Shown: positions 10,567 through 20,870 of the stretch, piece by piece | Position numbering within the stretch: the stretch's first letter is position 1 | Layout of the letters: every line of letters starts with the position of its first letter | From: Chara braunii | Lineage: Eukaryota > Streptophyta > Charophyceae > Charales > Characeae | Reading direction: 5' to 3' | Assembly: GCA_003427395.1 (NCBI GenBank) | Contig: BFEA01000302.1 | Coordinates: forward strand, 1,773,256-1,816,408 | Length of the DNA stretch: 43,153 bases | Notes under the pieces: model-generated | What the model was told of the DNA's origin: nothing | Databases searched by the model: none | What the model saw: only the letters and a program-made list of their open reading frames with translations | Position numbers and translations under genes: made by a program

Positions 10567-11006
10567 AGAGCCTTCATAACAGGCAGGGGGGAGGTACTTG
10601 TTCTCCTCTCTACCGGCAAGCAAAACCAACCCCTAACCACCACGTTAAAAACCACCAGTCCCTCATTATTGAAATCGCCAAACCGGTGCATTTTCCAAAG
10701 CCTGGAGGAGCACCAAGCCAGAAAGTCCTACCCCTACTGGTAGCAATGGGAAGCCAAAAGTTTTAGGCCTTGCTGAATCGCAAAAAAAACAAAGGGAAAA
10801 CTAGGGCGCAGTCAAAGGTTTTCAGTTTTAAATGCGTTTCAGTCACGGCTTCGTCAAGGTTTTCAGTTTTAAATGCGTTTCAGTCACGGTTTCACGAAGT
10901 TTGCTCCAAAGTGAGGGAAATCGTGAATGTATCCAACCCAACTTTAGGGTTGGGTGGGGATGTGTTGTATTTGAGGGATGCCTGAACTGGATTTCTATGT
11001 ATCCCT

Positions 11007-11059
11007 CGCGGTCATGACCGCGGGGTCAATCTCGGCCAGCGGTCGGGATCCCGACCGCT
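11007..11059. repeat. Perfect palindromes with GCGGTC/GACCGC arms
   Basis: A 16-bp perfect palindrome centred on TCATGA lies at 11007-11022, and a 22-bp one centred on GGGATCCC at 11038-11059. Matching palindromes with the same arms occur at 11931-11944 (centre TCATGA) and 11951-11962 (centre TCGA). They sit in the inner arms of the foldback element and could extrude cruciforms. Confidence 0.85.
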
Positions 11060-11295
11060 GAGGTCAGCCCCTGAGGTTAATGCGGCCGAGAATTTCAAAC
11101 ATTTAAAAAAAAAAAAAAATAATGGACCCAAAAAAAAAAAAAAAAAAAAGGGGTTGTAGGGTTTGAAGAGACCTACAACGCGGTGATTTTTGTTTTTTTT
11201 TTACAAGTGTTTTCTTATTTTTAAAAAATAGAAAACCAAAAATTACGTATTTCAATTAAAAAAAACGTAATGAAAAAAGGAAATTTTAATTTTTC

Positions 11296-11332
11296 GTGTG
11301 TGTGTGTGTGTGTGTGTTTGTGTGTGCGCGCG

Positions 11333-11372
<40 letters not shown>
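11296..11372. repeat. (TG)n microsatellite ending at assembly gap
   Basis: TG dinucleotides, with one TTTG and a GCGCGCGC interruption, run straight into the N block. True array length is unknown because the gap starts inside it. Confidence 0.95.
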
Positions 11373-11662
11373 NNNNNNNNNNNNNNNNNNNNNNNNNNNN
11401 NNNNNNNNNNNNNNNNNNNNNNNNNNNNNNNNNNNNNNNNNNNNNNNNNNNNNNNNNNNNNNNNNNNNNNNNNNNNNNNNNNNNNNNNNNNNNNNNNNNN
11501 NNNNNNNNNNNNNNNNNNNNNNNNNNNNNNNNNNNNNNNNNNNNNNNNNNNNNNNNNNNNNNNNNNNNNNNNNNNNNNNNNNNNNNNNNNNNNNNNNNNN
11601 NNNNNNNNNNNNNNNNNNNNNNNNNNNNNNNNNNNNNNNNNNNNNNNNNNNNNNNNNNNNNN
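11373..11662. other. Assembly gap, 290 N
   Basis: Unsequenced. Protein frames spanning it are meaningless. Confidence 0.99.
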
Positions 11663-12665
11663 AATTAATCAATCAATCAATCCAAAAAAAAAAAAAACAA
11701 AAAAAAAAACTAAGCAATGGTACAATAGAACGAAAAAGAGAGAAAAAAAAACAACAACAACGACAGGGGGTCCATTATTTTTCTCCCCCCCTTAATATGG
11801 ACCCCCCCGTTTTTAATTTTTCTGGTTTAGCGGGGGCATGGGGCCTGGGGTGCGCCCCCGGAATCCCGACCCCGACCTCCAGTACCCCCTCCCCCTCGCC
11901 CGCAGCGAGCCTTTTTCAACCGCGGCCGCGGCGGTCATGACCGCAGGCTCGCGGTCGACCGCATGGGCCGCGGTCATGCCCGCGGTGACTGCGGCCTACG
12001 GGGATACATAGCTGGATTTAGAACTGAAAACGTGACTGCGCCGTAGTTACTCCCCCCCCAAAAAAATAGTTTTCGGCCTACTGGTAGCGCTGGGGAGCGG
12101 GAAGTTTTAGGCCTACTGATAGGAACAAGCTTTTGCAAGAACATTTCTCGGCTATCCCAATTTCCTTTTTTTCCCCCAAAAATTTTAAATCATTTTTCTG
12201 CTGTCCAGATTTTCCCCCCATTGATCTTAGCCAAGCAGAAAAGTCTCCCCACAATGCAGACTCTTTTATTTTCAAATGATTTCCCCCCAACAGCACCCCG
12301 TCCACACTCCTGATTCTGTTCAGATTTTTTACCCAACCATTTCGCTATTGTTCTCCATAGACAGTGCACTCAAAATTTGCACAGTGCCACTGACCGCCCC
12401 TGCATCCAACAGGCTTAGGGCCTCGTTTAACACCACTTGAAAATACTCCCGAGTTTCAAGGGCACTCTATACGATATATTGAGATTAATTTACACTAACT
12501 CGATTTATTGTTCCACGCACACTTGAGGAAACCCTTGAACAAGTTGCACTTAAGAACGAAACCCGCGGCTTGACCAATCCTGGACCAGGATGCCTGCTGG
12601 AAAAAAAAAAGAAAAAAAAAACACTCGAAGTGCGATGTGGTATCCATTCACACTTGAACTAGATC

Positions 12666-12752
12666 GAGCCTCTCCTAAAAAGTAGGAGCCCATCCACCAC
12701 CGATTCATTTTATCAACGGTCCATGGCCTCCAAAAAGTTTTAGGAGAGGCTC
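12666..12752. mobile_element. Tiny MITE, 87 bp
   Basis: GAGCCTCTCCTAAAA at 12666-12680 is the exact reverse complement of TTTTAGGAGAGGCTC at 12738-12752. The interior contains CCACCACCGATTCATTTTAT. A diverged copy lies inverted at about 13069-13150, where ATAGAATGAATCAGCGGTGG is the counterpart. No convincing target duplication. Confidence 0.7.
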
Positions 12753-12840
12753 CTGAAACCAACAACCGCAGCCCCTGGTTCGCACCCTTTTTCAGTCGCA
12801 GCCTATTCGATTGATGATCCTATAGTCATAGGCTTACTTC

Positions 12841-12842
12841 CC

Positions 12843-12881
<39 letters not shown>
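12841..12881. repeat. C run followed by (CT)n
   Basis: About 13 C followed by about 14 CT units. Confidence 0.95.
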
Positions 12882-12883
<2 letters not shown>

Positions 12884-12949
12884 AGGAGGTAATAGTGGTT
12901 GTTCACACACTCGCTGGCCCTCTAAGTTGGGTCAGGAGAACCACTGCGT

Positions 12950-13150
12950 CAAACCACCAGTATATGGCCCTAGGCAACTGGAGAACCTGTTTGAGCCCCT
13001 CCAAAAATTTAGGAGGCCGCCCATGCATCAAACCACCAGTACATGGCCCTAGGCAACTGGAGAACCTGTTTTGAGCCCCTCCAAAAATTTTGGAGGTCGA
13101 GCGCCGTATAGATAGAATGAATCAGCGGTGGGCGGCCTCCAAAAGCAGCC
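12950..13150. repeat. 79-bp tandem duplication joined to an inverted MITE relative
   Basis: The block AAACCACCAGTA(T/C)ATGGCCC...GAGAACCTGTTT...GAGCCCCTCCAAAAATTT is present at about 12950 and again at 13029. The second copy runs into GGAGG...GAATGAATCAGCGGTGGGCG (13094-13140), which is the reverse complement of the interior of the 12666-12752 MITE. The first copy lacks that interior, so it looks like a truncated element followed by a fuller one. Confidence 0.7.
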
Positions 13151-13194
13151 CACAGGCAACTGTGTAGCGAAGCAACAGCGTAGAAGACGAAGGT

Positions 13195-13430
13195 TACAAT
13201 AGACAGGGAGAAACGACGACGCGAGTCGGCTGATAGGAGAAACGGTATTCCTCCGGCATTTCAATTGTGACGAATGGCTGTACGGTCGGCGATCGGAGGA
13301 TAGGGAGATACGACGACAGGAATAGGTGGATGGGAGAAACAGCGTTGAAAGAATATACCTGCGGCAGGGAACTCGACGCTTGGGTAGTGATGGACGGCTG
13401 CACGACCGGAGTTCGGAGAGACGAGTGAGA
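13195..13430. repeat. Diverged tandem repeat, unit about 100-110 bp
   Basis: GGGAGAAACGACGACGCGAG (about 13208) recurs as GGGAGATACGACGACAGGAA (about 13303). TGACGAATGGCTGTACGGTC (about 13268) recurs as TGATGGACGGCTGCACGACC (about 13387). The 182-codon minus-strand frame over it (13597-13049) has no domain and mirrors the repeat. Possibly 5'-UTR repeats of the LINE that follows. Confidence 0.6.
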
Positions 13431-13599
13431 ACGAGTGCGATCGCCGATAGGAGCGACAAGTGGGGGTGAAAGGGAGAAAGGAAAGGAAAAAGGGGGGAGC
13501 GACGAAGAGCAACGGCGGGAGTGATCATAGCAACATCGACTACAGCCACGAGTTGATGACTTGGAGGGAAAGGGATTCGTCGAAAGTAACATGTCAAGG

Positions 13600-14007
13600 G
13601 CGCGATAGGTACCTAATCATGCCAGGCCACGCATAAACCCCCTATCCCTATCCCTCTACCCCTGACCGCGCCCACTAACCCCCGTCCCTGAATTCCTCGC
13701 CCTGCTCCCTTCTGCTTTTCTCCTCCTCCCGCAATCAACCGCTCATGGTAACTGAACATATGTGCCAAACAGAACATTGCATGACACATAAATGCACAAC
13801 CGCATATAGCAATCGGGCAAAACACACCGCCCACACGCACGAGTGGTCTACAAGGGTGGGAGGATTATAAGTGGTAAAACCAGCCAGCAAAAGTGATGGA
13901 CTGACTGATTGATTGTCGGTTTGGCGTTGCAAAAATACGTGAACCAAGTGACTTATCATTGACTGGTTGCTTGTTGTTGATAACATCTGTGAAACAAGTG
14001 TGCCATC
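13600..14007. other. No supported gene; likely LINE 5' flank
   Basis: No domain, RNA gene or repeat recognised. It lies directly upstream of the first LINE ORF1-like frame. Confidence 0.4.
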
Positions 14008-15725
14008 TTGTCCCTCCTCTCTGGGCATGGCTCAAGGAAAAGAACAGAGGCCGACGGGGAAGGAAAATGGGCAGCTCATCAACAAACACCTGAAACGAGC
14101 TGTGGATGGCAACCAGGGAGGGGGCATGCCACAAAACTGCAATCCTCCATTACCCCCTCCCCCCACCGCAACCTCTCACACACAACCCAGATCGGGCTAT
14201 CTGGTGCAGAAGACACCCCCTCCGGCCAGGTTGTGTCCACGTCACCAATCACCACCACAGTTAGCCCAGCAAACAACATCACCCGATCGACATCGAAGCA
14301 GACCCAACAGCACGGCCCGCTGTTGGAGCCCCGACAAGGACTGACAACATGGGCTGACAAACTCCAATCGCAAGAGAGGTCACAGCCGCAGCCAGCAACC
14401 AAGCCCCCACAACCGCCAGCATTAATGGCGGCCCTGACTTCACCGGCTGGACAGAACCTAATAGCCTGCTCTCACTCAATCCGATCCATCCGCTGAGAGG
14501 ACATTTCATTTACAAACTACACGTCGCCCCGGAGAAGAAGTACCAAGAGGAGGATGGTTACATCTACCCCCTGTCCCTCTTCTCTGCACCCACCATGGCC
14601 ACCAAAATGGCCATATACTCACATAGTGCTCGCACCAGCACCCCTAGCTCCCATACGGGCAGTTGCCAAAAAATAATAATAATAGTAATAAAAAATTGAA
14701 TTTTCAAAAGAAGTCATCTTTGTGCACATGAATGAAAAACTGAAATGGGTCAATGCACGTCTGCGGGCAATCAAACTCACAGATAAAGATGTGAGGGACC
14801 ACTTTTTGGTGGAAACAGCAGGGCCAGCTGCAATCACCGTGTTAGCACCTTATGCCCTGGACCGGTCAAAACTGCTAGGCTTACGGAACCTCGCTTTCAA
14901 ACCCACTCCTGTCCGGGCAAGAAAATGGTCGCCCCCTGCACCATTGACAGCAGATGACAGGCGCGAGCTGGTAATGAAGCACAATTTTGGATTGAATTCA
15001 AGTTTGCCCCTCTCAACGTGCACGGAGCCATCCTGGCTGACCTTCAAGAGCTGGCACCAATCAAGGGCTATGTGCACAACCTGCCACAGTTCAGGCCTAA
15101 AAGAGATGACTCGCTGCTTGTGGCGCTGGATTGGGACCTGGCCAAACCCTTCCCGCTAACGGGAGAATGGACGTATGCCTACCAAGGGTGAACGTACTCA
15201 GTGCCCCTTAGTCATACACAGGATCCCTGGTGCTACGCCTGCAAAACCAGGGGACACCTGTGTACTGATGAAGCCTGGCCCAACGCAACAAAGAAGCCAT
15301 TGGCCGGCCTGGTTAAACCATATAAGACACTGCCAGGCATCTGGCAGGCTGAAGACCCTAAACTGACGGGCTGGCTATCCCGGGAGGGGGAAGACCAAAA
15401 TCCGGGTCACTGGTTCTGGAGAGGGGAGGGCTCTCCAAAAACAACTCCGGACAGCTCAGCGATTCACATGCCCAAACCCCGCGATCCCCAAAAGCCCAGC
15501 GCATCAAGCAAAAAACAGACTGCGAAGGGCCCTGCAAAAACAACCCAACCAGACAACACACGGGACAACCGTCGACAGCAGAAGGAGAAGACTGCACTGG
15601 GTCTATCCGGTGCAAACGGAATGCTACCAGACCTGGCCACATCTGGCCCGGCGGCACAGTTGGTCGCTGACCTGGGAACCCCCCCCCCCGTCACGGGGGA
15701 AACAGCCGCAGCTGCCTACGTCTGA
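14008..15725 (+). pseudogene. LINE ORF1: RRM-like region and zinc-knuckle-like motif (frameshifted)
   Basis: A series of plus-strand frames lies 5' of the LINE ORF2. The first (14008-14496) is low-complexity, P/Q/S-rich. The second (14722 on) reads VETAGPAAITVLAPYAL and then RNLAFKPTPVRARKWSPPAP. After a +1 shift near 14985 it continues FWIEFKFAPLNVHGAILADL then QELAPIKGYVHNLPQ, a layout like the RRM-like DUF4283 domain of plant L1 ORF1. After another shift, CYACKTRGHLCTDE (about 15229-15272) looks like a CCHC knuckle (C-x2-C-x4-H) with its last Cys displaced. K/P/T-rich tail. Presumed RNA-binding ORF1 protein; at least three frameshifts or stops make it dead. Confidence 0.6.
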
Positions 15726-18700
15726 TCCGGTGGCGCCTTTGATCACTGAGCTCGGAGGATCCCCTCCAATAACGTTGGCCATGCAGGCAGAGCCCCAATG
15801 CTCGGGGACTAGTTCAACAGGACTGTCCTACCAGAAACAGCTGCCACAAGGGAACAGGGCGGCTCGATCACAACAACAGCGGATGCTGGGAAACAGCCAG
15901 ACTGGGAAACAGCAGAGCAACCTTCCGCAGCAGGCGATCCAACCTACCGTTCCTCCCTCGCTGCACTAGCACACGCAGCCCGCCTCTCTGGGGGAGGATC
16001 AGGCGCAGCTGGAATCTACAGATCCGGAGGGATTGGGGCGCCCCCCGCCTGAACCACAGGCTGCTCCCTTGGCGCCCTGCCAAGAAACGAATGCGCCTCC
16101 TGCACAGCCCCCTCCTCAGGAACAAAGTGCCGCTGCTCTGAGGACTGGGCAAGCTGCAATCATGTTGGCACATCGAGAAGCTGCTCTGACCCTGCTCCCA
16201 CTGGAACAGGGAGCTGTTGAGCTAAGGGCTGACCAACCAACAAATGAACCAACACACCAACGATCAGCCCTGCCCGCTCTGCAGCCTGCCCCACAGCCCA
16301 GCCCGCAACATCTGGACAATACTGGTCCAGAGGGAGTGACCCTACAGTTGACAGGTCAAGGAACCACAGCTCAGTATGAGGCACAGCAGACACCACAGCG
16401 GACAAAGAAACTGGCTCGTCGACCGACAGACCCCAGACTCAGATTGAGGGAGCTCAGGGCACAAAAAGAGAAACAACACTGTATCGGTGGCACCAGGACT
16501 TGCGAAGAGAAGGTAAGAAGCGAGCACCTCGCAATCGAGGCTGAAATAGGAAGAGATCAAGATCAAGGACAGGCGCGTGACCGCACACAAACCTCGGCCC
16601 TGCACACCTTGCAACAGGGCCCGTCTTCTTCGACCTTGCCAACCACTGCCGCCTCGGTGAAACTGGTCATGGGACATGTCAAACACTGGCTAGGGCGGCT
16701 TAAAGATATCCTGGCGCAGTCCCGTGACCAGCCAACCCCGGCTCTTCACACACAGGAACAGGAGCTGGCCGGAGTACAAGACCTGTTGCAAAAACTGTCA
16801 CATCTGCAATCCTCCCTGGACCAACTTTTGATGCTGCAGGGCAACGTAGAGCAGCATACTGTGGAAGAGGCTGCACAGACAGGGAAAAGGGCCCCCCGCA
16901 ACATGAGTTCATGACCCAGCACCACCAGACCAGCCTTTGCACCAAATGCAATCACAGTCCCAAGCCTGGGCACCAGCTGCAGCTCATGAACAAGCCCAAC
17001 AGCAAGCGGTGATCCTGGCCTACCAACAACAACAGTGCCAGGCCGAGACACTGGAGAAGGCCTGCGCCTTTGCCGCCCTTCCGCAGCATCTCCAGGTGCA
17101 GACACAGATACAGCCCTATGCCTATCGCTTGGTCCAACAGCTCCTCCAACCCACAAACGATGCCACAGTTCCTGCCAGGGGTGCAAACTGTCCCGTTGAC
17201 GCTGCAAGACCAGTGGGCCCAGCCCCACCGACCCCTCCTCCGCTGCGAGCACAGGAACCTCCATACCTCCCGCTAGACCACCAGTGGGATACTATCCTGG
17301 AGTCGTATGGAGAAAAAGGAAAGTACCTTGAAACACAAGAAGAACAGGGGGAGGACAAAGACGAACAAGGAGATATCGCCCTCATAGAGGAGACCTCGCA
17401 AGCGGCAGCAGCACAAACAAAGCAAACCGACCGTCCCCCCCACAGGAACCTCCATGCCTCTCGCTAGACCACCAGTGGGATGCTATCCTGGAGCCGGATG
17501 GAGAAAAAGGAAAGTACCTTGAAACACAAGAAGGCAGCAGAACAAACGAAGGAAACCGATCGTTCCCCCACAGGGGAAGGGGACCCACCGGGGAAGAACA
17601 TTGTACCCCTGGCACAGAAGGGAGCGGCACAACAGGGATCACCTATACGTCACCCCACATGGGGAAACAAAAGAGCCCAGAAGAAACTCAAGGAGTTGGT
17701 GGACTGGGTGCTCCTCAAGGTCCTCTCCCCGGATGCAATCTCGCTCCATGACAGGATCCCCCCACTCCACTGGGAAAAGATAAGGAAGTTTATCCTCCGA
17801 AGTCGCCAAGTCAAGTCTGCTGTCATCTCCTCCGAGTCGCCGGGTGAGGTAGACTGGAAAGTGGTCGGAAAAGCAGTCATCTCCACTATCAATCAGATAG
17901 TGAACAAGGTGGAAGAAGCGGTCAAAGTTGATCCACGGAAAATGCTCTGGTTGTGATTAGCGACGAGCACACTGATCCTGAGTTTATCCTTGATGACCAG
18001 CACTGGCCTCCTATTTTAATCCAGGAAATGGGCCAAGTGCTGAACACACTTCACAGCCAGGGGGCAATCTCCACGACCACGGCGCTGCTGGAAAGCCTGC
18101 TCCCACCTTACCTCCTGAAACCGCTGCTACACATTGCTCCGGTGCAATCGTCGGAAACAGGCTCCACCCTGGATTCGAGTCTGAGTCGTCAGAAAGCCCC
18201 TCCAGGGATGGCGAGTCTGACCAGGATTCTGAGGTATCAGCGGACCTGCTGCAGCGGACCTGCTGCTACCGCAAGCGCCGCTCCCCTCACTCCTCGAGGG
18301 AGAAGCCCAGCACAAAGAGGCCGACAGTCACAAACTCATCATGCCAGGCAAGATGAAGGATCTGGTGCGCCCCTCGTCTTCCTGACTGTCAGCCCAACCA
18401 TACGAACCGGTGCTGGAGCTCCTCATCCTACCGATGAGAAGAGATCCCGATACACAGCAATGGCACCTGGGCCTGCGCATTAAAGGCTCCTCACCGGACT
18501 GCAGCCTGTCAAACACAACTCAGGCAGTACTTACACTCGAGGGTTGGAGAGGAATATATGGCAATCCAGAGCCATCCGTCTCAGCAAGATGCTGACAAAG
18601 GACAACCAGGACAAAGGGGTGACAGGGATAGCACTGCATAAAGACCACCCCTTTCCCCCTGGAATCGTTCTTGCTGCCGTTCTGTTTGGCCACCATCAGA

Positions 18701-18905
18701 CGATCAAGCCAACCGCAACAGACACTGCAACCCTCCTCTGGTCGTCCAACGAACAGTTCACAGACCTGTCCATCGCAAGACTGGTACCAAATTTCGCTTG
18801 GCGCATCCCCCAGATCCTTACATTCATAAATGCCAAATTGGAAAGCTCCTTTTTGGAAGCGACCAATGCCTGGGATGACCCCCCTTTCATAATCAAGGGG
18901 TAGAC
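15726..18905 (+). pseudogene. Q/P-rich extended ORF1 or inter-ORF region of the LINE (function unknown)
   Basis: Plus-strand frames succeed each other here: 16033-16914 (293 codons, Q/A/L-rich, with repeated QP and TLQQ runs), 16937-17467, 17480-17956, 17953-18483 and 18544-18903. I recognise no domain. The 293-codon frame has heptad-like L/Q spacing near LKDILAQSRDQ and LLQKLSHLQSSLDQLLMLQ, suggesting a coiled coil such as L1 ORF1 trimerisation segments. Coding-strand bias is consistent over 3 kb, so it was probably translated once. It is longer than the usual plant L1 ORF1. It may also include sequence captured by the LINE. Frameshifts and stops between pieces indicate decay. Confidence 0.45.
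17252..17540 (+). repeat. Direct duplication, 191-bp period
   Basis: A segment of about 90 bp beginning CAGGAACCTCCAT, passing through CTAGACCACCAGTGGGAT and ending CCTTGAAACACAAGAA, occurs at 17252 and 17443. The period is not divisible by three, so the second copy is read in another frame (EPPYLPLDHQWD versus stop-TTSGMLSWSR). It is one of the lesions breaking the ORF1 region. Confidence 0.85.
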
Positions 18906-19179
18906 AGCACCACCTGCAGGCACCAAAAACACCTAAGCCACTATCATTATTATGGAAGGACCCAACCCCAGCAGGGCTCATAGGGCCCGAGATGGAGACT
19001 GCACACAACAGTGATCCCCCTATCCTCCGCAACTGATCATCCAACAGTCTGGCCCCACCCGGCCCTCCCTGCACCCACACCCCACTCCTCTGCACCCACA
19101 ACCCACTCCCCCAACCACCGATAGTCGCACCTCCGCTCCATGGACCCCCCGCTTGGGCCAAAAAGATAGCCCAAGCAGA

Positions 19180-19990
19180 TCTGCATATAAGATCAATCAA
19201 CGTCAATCGCTTGATGACGGCAAACCAGCAGAAGAGAACAGCCATCTGGAATGAAATACGGGACCCAGATTCTTTAAACTGGCCGGATGCTGTCTGCATA
19301 CAAGAAACGCACCTTTCTTCCTCCCTAGCGCACAAAGCCAAGCGACGTGAAGTGTGGCCACACACATCATTCTCAGCACCATCCACACCTCGTGCCTCTG
19401 CAGGCGTGGCCATATGGCTGCAACTGTCTTCCCGTCTGAAACCCCTCAACTATGACTACGACAGACGGGACGACAGGTGGGTATACCTCAAGGCCATGAT
19501 AGGGGATGAGACCATCTGCCTAGTCAGTGTCTATGGCCCTAATGACATCCAGGGCAGGATACAATTCTTGCACGCCCTTCAACAGGCCTTACCAACTTTT
19601 GCACCCCTCATTATTGCAGGGGACTTCAATGTCACCCCTGACCCACATTTGGATAGGCAATCTACAGCGCAATCACAGGACGAAGAGACAACAACAGACA
19701 TCCTCCTGCTCAGCCGAATGATAGAGAACTTACAATTATGCGATATATATAGGTAGCTTCACCCCACCAAGAGAGCCTTCACATGCCTGAGATCAAGGGG
19801 GGAGGCAGGACTCTCTAACTCAAGAACAGACTACTTCTTACTGGCACACTCGCTGGCAGCACTCGCTACGGTGGCCGAGATCCAAACACTCAGCCCCTGT
19901 CGATCCTTCGACCACAAAGGCATAGTGTTGGGCCTTTCATTCCATGGTCATGTCAACAGCGGGCCGAGCTTCTACAAATTCAATTCCTCA
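19180..19990 (+). pseudogene. LINE ORF2 endonuclease domain (APE type)
   Basis: The motif series of the L1 endonuclease is readable: SINVNRL (N of the metal site, about 19195), DAVCIQETHL (catalytic E), VSVYGPND, then APLIIAGDFNVTPD (D-x-N). After a TAG at 19754 come NSRTDYFLLAHSL (R-x-D-Y) and FDHKGIVLGL (terminal D-H pair). It nicks target DNA for target-primed reverse transcription. The stop at 19754 follows CDIYR, where the family has W or R-x-L-H-P. About 80% of the domain is one open frame (19211-19756). Some catalytic residues are intact, but the ORF as a whole is dead. Confidence 0.88.
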
Positions 19991-20049
19991 CTGCTCAAAA
20001 TACCAGAATTGCAAGAAGTGGTAGAGAGTTTATGGCGGCACTGGTTCAG

Positions 20050-20870
20050 CGTCGGGAAGCTGGAGGAAGAGAAAACCCCGGGGCTGGATGCCTTTCCCAA
20101 AGAGTTCTGGCTCCACTTCTGGGACTTCCTACATGAGGACTTGATGCTCTACATTCACGCTGCACAGACTGAGGGCAGATTTGGAGACCTGATCAGCCAA
20201 GGGGTCACAACCCTTCTCTACAAGAAAGGAGACAGAGCTGAAATTAGGAACTTTCGACCAATCACCCTTCTTCCCGTCCCTTACAAAATGGTTGCGAAAG
20301 CCCTCTGCAACAGGTTGTTGCCCCGCATGCTCCACCTCATCCACATGGATCAGACTGGCTTCATGCCCCAAAGGAACATACAGGTCAACATCCTGTTGGT
20401 CAATGAGACAATCAAATATGCACGCCAGAGGAAAGTGGCAGCGGCTATTTTGTTCATCGACTTCGAAAAAGCCTACGACCATGTAGACTGGAACTTCCTG
20501 GACTTGTGCCTAGCCAAGATGAACTTCGGGCCGATCTTTAGACAATGGGTCACCACCCTGCACAGCTCGGCTACCACAAATATCATGTTGAATGGCCACC
20601 TATCACCTCCTGTACCGCTCCAAAGATCGGTCAGACAAGGTGACCCTATAGCCCCATTGCTCTTTGTCATAGTAATGGAAGCCTTGGTCTTCCTAATCAA
20701 AGCAAACCTGACTATCGAATTGATCACCATCCCGAAGCTGCCGGCACACAAGATCCCGGTCACCTTTCTCTTTGCTGGCGATCTGACTATCCTCCTCAAC
20801 CACACCCTCTAGTATGGAAGCTCTAGCAGAAACCATTCACCTGTTCTCAATTGCCGCCGATATGAAAGTT
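20050..20870 (+). pseudogene. LINE ORF2 reverse transcriptase domain with FAGD active-site change
   Basis: The open frame 19871-20812 carries the RT blocks in order: TPGLDAFPKEFWLHFWDFL, GVTTLLYKKGDRAEIRNFRP, TGFMPQRNIQVNILLVNETI, motif A ILFIDFEKAYDHVDWNFL, motif B RQGDPIAPLLFVIVMEAL, and motif C FLFAGDLTIL. The family motif is FADD; here the first catalytic Asp is Gly (GGC for GAC). A stop follows at 20811 and motif D (IAADMKVNWGSKTERWW) is in another frame. Upstream, FYKFNSSLLKIPELQEVV is joined almost directly to the RT entry motif, so roughly 150-200 residues of EN-RT linker are deleted. Confidence 0.92.

Larger units (their letters stand above)
10734..12114. mobile_element. Large foldback element (about 10805-12042) flanked by 38-bp direct repeats
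   Basis: Ends are inverted: GGCGCAGTCA followed shortly by GGTTTTCAGTTTTAAAT at the left (10805 on), and the reverse complement of GGCGCAGTCACGTTTTCAGT at the right (ending 12042). Further in, GGATACATAG next to ATCCAG-type sequence is also inverted (about 10983-11005 versus 12002-12018). Just outside lies a direct repeat, CTACTGGTAGC...GTTTTAGGCCT, at 10734-10770 and 12077-12114. The 3-4 bp next to the ends are CTAG and GTAG, not a clear target duplication. The interior is A-rich, has GC-rich palindrome clusters, and contains an assembly gap. No transposase frame. Confidence 0.6.

Noticed and set aside
11286-11940. Long frames across the first assembly gap
   Set aside because: Composed of N codons and TG-repeat translation.
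13049-13597. 182-codon minus-strand frame, R/S/P/L-rich
   Set aside because: Mirrors a roughly 100-bp tandem repeat and has no recognisable motif.
15262-15290. ACTGATGAAG near a possible hammerhead core
   Set aside because: Inside LINE ORF1; no GAAA partner or helices.
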